Assembly: GCA_002749535.1 (NCBI GenBank)
Contig: MZZL01000386.1
Coordinates: 310,001-374,000, forward strand
Length of the DNA stretch: 64,000 nucleotides
DNA from: Apophysomyces variabilis
Lineage: Eukaryota; Mucoromycota; Mucoromycetes; Mucorales; Mucoraceae
Direction: 5' to 3'
Part shown: piece after piece, positions 57,711-64,000 of the stretch
Layout: each line of letters starts with the position of its first letter
How positions within the stretch are numbered: position 1 is the first letter of the stretch
Made by a program: the position numbers and the translations under genes
The notes under the pieces: model-generated
What the model saw: the letters and a program-made list of their open reading frames with translations, nothing else
The model's database searches: none
Told to the model about the DNA's origin: nothing

Positions 57711-59955
57711 CGTGGGATTGAAGCAAAATCTGTCCGCAGCTTTCAGATATAGACCTCCATTTTCGTTTAACCGGTCACTCGCTGGAGAATACAATACTGA
57801 TGTTAATTTGTTTGACTCGTGACAATATCCCACTCCTTCCTTCTTAACACCTCTCAGTCAACGGAACACTCATACAGCGTTGGAACTTTTACATACATTT
57901 TACCTAAACTTTCGATGCGTTCCATTAACTAACTGTTTTCTAAATTCATATTTATTGGAGAAAGCTGGCATAAAATAGACTAAAGAGGGTCAGTATCTGA
58001 AGATGACATGCCGGTGAGCCGAATATAGGCGATCTGACAGGTTATTACACCAACGGCTATATCTGCCTCCAGAATGAGGCAAAAGTCTATAATTAATGAG
58101 CGCGTACTATTAAAAATAGAGAGAGCAATTTGAGAATCTAGCTTACGGATAAAGCATAACACACTGACCAACTTTGAGACACAGCTTATGAGACTCTAGC
58201 CTACTAACATCAGCCCTTGCGTTGCTCTGCCATGACTGACATCAGGAACAATCTGTGATAAACTACTTACCCGCCTTAGTTCGCCCCAAGAGATATTAGA
58301 ACACGATTAACTAAATTATAATAGAGCATAGATTTCTTTCATCCTATACAACTGTCGATTTTTGGAATGTGTATGACGCTCAAGAATTCTCTTATGCATT
58401 ATTTTCATTAGTATATCTAGTTAACTGCTTACAAAAACGCAGATTTTCGCTATTCTTTTTTCCAATAGACATAAAATAGGTACCAGTTACTGACTTAGCC
58501 CTTGGGCATCGTGAAAAGAGGGATGCTTGCTGGCTACTGTTCTCGGCCCTTTGGGCCTCGCGTTGTATATTTTGTGCCGCGCGCTAATGACTGATTTTCT
58601 CAGCAATAGCGAAACAAACAGTGAAAGCTCTGTATACTCAGAATGTACCGCCCACAAATGATGAGGGTAGAATAATATCCCAGCAACCCAGCATTTAATC
58701 AGCTCTCAATCACAATGCGTAAAAAATTTCATAAAAGGCACCAATATCACCTTTACTTCAACTGCTTCTCATTAAGAAGGACTTTCTGAAACCAATAACG
58801 CCGATCATTAAGCCTATATAAATGACGTCTAACTACTACCACCTTGTTAATGGGAGCTGCATACGATGTTCCATAGGATGACGATGTCAAGCGGAGTACA
58901 ATGGTAGATTACAGCCGAAGATTGTGGTGAGATATGACATTTAGGCTGCCATAGACGATAAACACACTGACCTACTACTCCGACGTTGATCACAGAAGTC
59001 CTGGAAACCAGCTCGCTGAACGATTTTCTTCTAGACTATAAAAAAAACTTGTTCGATAACTGTAGTAACATTTTTGGCACAAATCTTCTTTCGATATGAA
59101 GAGGACCAGTTACTTGTTTTTGACTTGATTTTGGCGCGAAAGGAAAAAAGACTGGGCGATCTCTTTCTATGCATAAAGCCGAAAGCTGGCTCGTATACCG
59201 TCGTGCGAGAAGCATACGGAGTCTGCTGCTGACGAATAATTCGTCTTTGACTATTATTCCCTGCGCTCGCGAAATAACTGGTTCATTCCCATGTGTCGTA
59301 CGTTCAATTTATTGATAACCTTGGGTGGGCTGCAAGTTTCTCACGCTTTTCTGGGCGGCGCAATCCGGCGGTGCATGATGACCAAAAAAGTTTGGGCCTT
59401 CGGTTTCGATCAGTACATGGACGTCAGGAACGTCTACCTCGTTCCTTCAACATTAGAAAAGCCTCGCTTTGTAGGCCTTCAGTTTCTCATGTTACGGTAT
59501 ATCGACCACTAGATACATATTGCCATGATACAAGTTTACATGATCCCGTATCTCTTATTGACTACAGGCGCTTTTGCTTTCTTTCATTGATCTCAATACA
59601 CCCTGAACGCAGTGATATGGCATAGAGCTGTTTGTTGTTTCTGCTGTTCTCTGCAGACAGTGAGAAAACGACAGCCATGACGATTGGTTTGGTAAAACAG
59701 AGCTTATCTTGACTCCGATGAAATTTTCCTTCCCACGACGGGTTTGGGCGAACCCATCAAATGGAGAGAGAGGTCTGTGTTGGGTCGAGTCATACTAGGT
59801 CACGGGTTAATTAATGCCCATCCGAGGAATTCCCTATTTGAAAAAGACTCGGCTTATGATTGGCAGTGCGGGGAATAATAAAAAGCAGCCAAAAGTTCGC
59901 ACACTCTCCACGCTTGCATCCTAACTCTTTTTTTTTTTCCTTTATCGAATACACT
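57711..59955. other. Intergenic, no gene seen
   Basis: About 2.2 kb without a supportable gene. The frame 59293..59625 (+, 110 aa) is open but has no recognisable motif. A small perfect GGCCC-TTT-GGGCC palindrome lies at 58545..58557. The promoter of the downstream gene, with a T-rich tract, occupies the last few hundred bases. Confidence 0.5.
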
Positions 59956-61602
59956 ATGCTCGCTCGTCATTTCGTTCGTCAATCCTCATTGCTAGGTAGA
60001 GCTGTTCATGCTCGTACCATGGCTTCCAAAGCCAGTAACTTTGTTAAATACAACTGGGAAGACCCCTTGAACCTTGACAAACTCTTGACGGAAGAAGAGA
60101 AACTTGTCAGGTAGAGCCTATAAGCACGCATGAAATAAAATAGCATCGTTCATTGAAAAAATGATAGAGATGCCGCACGCGATTATTGCCAAGAGAAGCT
60201 CCAACCTCGTGTCCTGGAAGCTTACCGTCATGAGAGTAAGTCTTCTGGATAATTATATTATTTGTTCTTTTGCTTGACGTATCATGTAATGTAGAATTTG
60301 ACCGAGATATCATGTCGGAAATGGGTGAACTTGGATTTTTGGGATCGACCATTGAAGGTTATGGTTGTGCCGGTGTATCCTCCGTCGCCTATGGCTTGAC
60401 AGCTCGCGAAGTGGAAAGGTATAAAAATTAAAAGAAGTCTTTCAAAGCGTGGGAAAAGATGAGGTGTAACTAACGAAAATTTAATACACACAGAGTTGAT
60501 TCTGGTTACCGTTCGGCTATGTCTGTCCAATCATCCTTGGTGATGCATCCTATCAATGCTTATGGTACCGATGCACAGAAGGAAAAATACCTGCCTGACT
60601 TAGGTAAACATCATCTAGAAGAAACGGATTTATAAAATTGCAATCAATTCACCATGACTCTTCTCTACCTTTTTTCTTTTTTTAGCCAAGGGTGTTAAAG
60701 TTGGTTGTTTTGGTTTAACTGAGCCTAACCATGGCTCTGATCCTGCTGGCATGGAGACCACAGCCAAGAAAGTGAATGGTCATTATGTCCTCAATGGTAG
60801 CAAGACTTGGATCACCAACTCTCCTGTGGCCGATGTGTTCGTGGTGTGGGCAAAGAACTTAGATGAAGGCGGTGCTATTCGTGGATTTATCTTGGAAAAG
60901 GTAGGGAGGGCAATGCCAACGTCTTCTAGATTTAACCAAATCTGACAAATGGATGTCATAGGGAATGGCTGGATTGGAAGCACCTGCTATCAAGGGCAAA
61001 TTCTCGCTACGTGCATCCATCACCGGTATGATCATGATGGACAACGTAGAGGTGCCAGAAGAGAATATGTTACCCAACGTCAAGGGGCTCAAAGGTCCTT
61101 TTGGTTGTTTGAACAATGCCCGTTACGGTATTGCTTGGGGAGCTCTTGGCGCGGCAGAGTTTTGCCTAGCACAAGCAAGAGAGTATACTTTGGAGCGCAA
61201 GCAGTTTGGCCGTCCTCTCGCTGCCAATCAGCTCATCCAGAAGAAGTTGGCTGATGCTAATACGGAGGTAATGAAAAAGAAGGAGAAAAAGGAGCAAACT
61301 AATAAGGATGGGTGTAGATTGCCATTGGTTTGCAAGCTTGTATTCAAGTCGGTCGCTTGAAGGATTCTGGTGAACTCGCTCCAGAAATGATTTCCATGAT
61401 TAAGCGAAACTCATGTGGCAAGGCACTGAATATTGCTCGCGAATGTCGTGATATGCTCGGTGGCAACGGTATCTCGGACGAATATCATATCATCCGTCAT
61501 GCTGCCAACTTGGAGGCAGTCAACACTTATGAAGGCACCCATGATGTTCATGCTTTAATTCTTGGCAAAGCTATCACTGGCATCCCTGCTTTTAGCTCAT
61601 AA
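59956..61602 (+). CDS. gcdh: Glutaryl-CoA dehydrogenase, mitochondrial
   Basis: Seven exons (59956..60110, 60168..60235, 60295..60418, 60494..60603, 60686..60900, 60962..61267, 61318..61602; 1263 nt) encode 420 aa. An Arg-rich mitochondrial presequence ([20 protein letters not shown]) is followed by the acyl-CoA dehydrogenase fold: [68 protein letters not shown] and the signature [20 protein letters not shown]. In that signature the Glu of YEGT is the catalytic base. The HDVHALILG ending distinguishes glutaryl-CoA dehydrogenase from other members. It converts glutaryl-CoA to crotonyl-CoA in lysine and tryptophan degradation. The splice sites I placed keep the frame throughout. Confidence 0.95.
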
Positions 61603-62155
61603 ATTATACTGTAGACTTTACATATACGCTATTAGAGCCCAGAAAAAAAAATAAGAAGGAGTGTTTATGAACAAAACGTTTGAAAAACAATACATTAACA
61701 TATACCACAAGTTGTTGATCCGAAGGGATTTGTCTGATTTAACTTGCCTATGTACCCGTAATATTATCTTCATGCAGGAGAGTTTCCTATTACCCACACA
61801 AAGCCGTAACAGATCTTACTCCGTATGCACTGCTTATACAGCAATAACCATCAAAGTCATGCATAGTCTTTGACGTATTGTTTATTTTGGATCCACTTCC
61901 CAACAATAGGACAAGAATCTAAAAATCAGTAAGGAAAGTTTATGTCTCCGAGCTGGCTCGTGTGTGTGCACGAAAGCGTAATGGTGTGTATGTAATATTA
62001 GGGTGTGGGGCAGATCAGACCTCGGCGAGAAAAAAAAAAGGTAAGTGACACATTTGGATGGCCAAAAATTTCCTGCAGTCAAGTTTCGCATTTTTGGAAC
62101 TCCCTTTTTTCTCGTATTCTCTCTTCTCCGTTTAACTTGAACCTTTTTAAATGCC

Positions 62156-64000
62156 ATGATGAATCATCCCTCCATGGACCACAATCGAACTGACACGAGC
62201 GCTCATGTTATTGGAACAACTGGAGACGCACCCAAAGAACCTTGTTCTCGAAGGCGAATGTTGAGTGCTGAAGGAAACGGGATACTTCGTGATTCACCCG
62301 AACCTGACCACCCACCACCTTATGCTGGTCCCGACGAAGAACTCGCACAATCGAAAAAATCCTCTTCTGCATCCTCTAGTAACGGCTCCAATCGTCGTAA
62401 ATATCCAAGTTTCCCGGAAGGCACAAAGCCCCGACGAGTGATTGGGAATTATACACTCGTCAGCACCTTGGGATCAGGCTCGATGGGAAAGGTGCGATTG
62501 GCAGTGCATAATATCACAGGTGATAAGGTAGAGTATTAGAACGTGTGTTGATTTGGATCGAAAAAAGCACAGGAAACGAGGCCTTTTCCTGATCCTTGTA
62601 CATAGCTTGCGGTGAAAATTGTCCCAAAGGTGGGACGAAACAAGAAAGAAGGAAAAGATGAGAATCGCGAAATACGCACGATCCGTGAGGCCAGCATCAT
62701 GCTACTATTACATCATCCTTACATTGTCAGTTTGAAAGAAATGGTTGTTCTTGATTCATATAACTATTTGTTCATGGAATACGTGAATGGTGGCCAGTTA
62801 CTCGATTATATCATATCGCACGGGAAATTAAAAGAAAAACAAGCTCGAAGATTTGCACGTCAAATTGCGAGTGCACTAGGTGAGAGGAAAAAGAAACGCC
62901 TTAAGTTGCCTTTAAAGGGAACTCATTGTCATTTTACTTTAAACCACAGATTACTGCCATCGTAACTCTATTGTACATCGAGGTAAAAACAAAGAGCTCT
63001 ACTTTGTTTGTCAAGTTCAATCTGGCTGTAGATTTGAAGATTGAGAATATCTTAATCTCATCCTCGGGTCATATCAAAATCATCGATTTCGGACTTTCAA
63101 ACTTATTCTCGCCGCAATCTCACCTTTCAACATTTTGTGGTTCCCTTTACTTTGCCGCGCCAGAATTACTACATGCCAAAATCTATACAGGTCCCGAAGT
63201 GGACGTATGGAGTTTTGGCGTAGTTCTCTTTGTTTTGGTATGCGGAAAAGTCCCATTCGACGATCAGAATATGCCTGCATTGCATGACAAAATTAAACGA
63301 GGTGTAGTAGAATATCCGAGTCATTTGAGTTCAGGTAAAACTAGGGTGGAAAATGGAAAGAGAAATTGGAAAGAAAGGAAGAAGCCGGCTATTAAGTAAT
63401 ACAAACTGCTCACACTACATAGAATGCAAATCGTTGTTATGTCGAATGCTGGTGACGAATCCTAATCATAGAGCCACAGTTTCCGAGATTATTGTACACC
63501 CATGGATGAATCGAGGCTATGATAATCCTGTCGACAACCATTTGCCCGATCGCGCACCCTTAACCTTACCTGTGGATCCGGAAGTCATCAAGGGAATGAC
63601 TGGATTTGAATTTGGCACGGAAGCAGAGATTAGACAACAGCTTGAAGCAATTATCGTCTCGGAAGAATACCAAAAAGCAGCGAAAAAGTTGGCAACAAGA
63701 TCAGCAGAGTCACATCGGAACAGCAGTCAATCTCGGTTTAGTCATTCTCCCTTTGCAGAGAAGAGGTCATTTACGATGCCTAATGATGATCCACAGTCCA
63801 TCCCTTTGGCTTACCATCCGCTTGTATCGATTTACTACTTGGTCAAAGAACGTATGGATCGTGAGCGTCGCGGGGTGGAGAACGGGCCGTCTTCGTACAT
63901 CGGTGCTGGATCACTGGACGATATTACGTCGGCACGAATACCCAATATCTCTTTACCCGAGACGGCACATGCATCAAACGTTGTGGATCCATCGATGCTG
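62156..64000 (+). CDS. kin1: Kin1/MARK-type serine/threonine kinase, 3' end outside the window
   Basis: The start at 62156 ([10 protein letters not shown]) gives a disordered leader of about 95 residues. The kinase domain spans several exons: [15 protein letters not shown] (glycine loop), LAVKIVPK (ATP-binding Lys), [12 protein letters not shown], then [11 protein letters not shown] joined across an intron to DLKIENILI (catalytic loop), [23 protein letters not shown] (activation segment with the LKB1-type Thr), [16 protein letters not shown] and [11 protein letters not shown]. After the domain come [33 protein letters not shown] and a Ser-rich stretch, as in Kin1/Kin2. The coding frame is still open at 64000; the KA1 domain expected at the C-terminus is not in the window. 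These kinases control polarity and exocytosis at the cell cortex. Confidence 0.92.

Noticed and set aside
58545..58557. GGCCC-TTT-GGGCC hairpin
   Set aside because: A 5-bp stem is too short and common to claim a terminator or structured RNA; no neighbouring gene uses it.
59293..59625. 110-aa open frame before gcdh
   Set aside because: No motif, no splice partners and an atypical composition; overlapping frames are equally open.
1..64000. CRISPR arrays, bacterial operons, riboswitches, origins
   Set aside because: The window is spliced fungal nuclear DNA; no regularly spaced repeats or prokaryotic signals were found, and no intact tRNA or rRNA gene was recognised.

Overview
The window is nuclear DNA of a filamentous fungus, most likely a mucoralean (Mucoromycota) species. 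The genes are split by short GT...AG introns, mostly 45-75 nt and often with a CTAAC/TACTAAT-like branch site. The gene set fits that group: a membrane-anchored kelch protein, an AcuK/Ert1-type zinc-cluster regulator, a cytochrome b5-fused acyl-CoA dehydrogenase, an EF-hand MscS channel, paired ML-domain proteins and Fanzor relics. I built exon models by hand by joining reading frames at GT/AG sites. Where I give complete exon lists, the coding lengths are divisible by three.

Layout. 1-7 kb: a kelch-repeat membrane protein (-) with a diverged dispersed repeat on each side, then a gene-poor stretch. 7-11 kb: a small secreted double-psi beta-barrel protein (+) and the gluconeogenesis regulator Ert1/AcuK (-). 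12.7-26.7 kb: a dense housekeeping block holding cyt b5-acyl-CoA dehydrogenase (+), MscS channel (-), Per1 GPI remodelling (-), Ric1 (-) head-to-head with an NR2C2AP-like protein (+), and a multi-pass membrane protein (-). 27-35 kb: a mobile-element graveyard. It has Tc1/mariner transposase fragments on both flanks, an unidentified decayed coding region, and a segment of about 5.4 kb with diverged inverted-repeat ends. That segment carries a nearly intact Fanzor (eukaryotic TnpB-like RNA-guided nuclease) gene with only two in-frame TAG codons. 35.5-43.7 kb: Not4/CNOT4 (+), a TTC1-like TPR protein (-) and two tandem ML-domain lipid-binding proteins (+). 46.8-54.2 kb: an acidic membrane protein (-), a class I cyclic-nucleotide phosphodiesterase (-) and an RNF126-like zinc-ribbon/RING-H2 ligase (-). 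54.8-57.7 kb: a second, different and much more decayed Fanzor. 60-64 kb: glutaryl-CoA dehydrogenase (+) and a Kin1/MARK-type kinase (+) cut off by the window end.

The genes do not form one pathway. There is a loose metabolic theme (two acyl-CoA dehydrogenases, Ert1) and a membrane/secretory theme (Per1, Ric1, ML proteins, phosphodiesterase signalling). The most interesting content is the pair of Fanzor relics, and above all the 28.9-34.4 kb element. It keeps the RuvC aspartates, the relocated RuvC-II glutamate and the zinc-finger cysteines, and its 3' end lies next to an inverted-repeat end, where an omega-type guide RNA would be expected.
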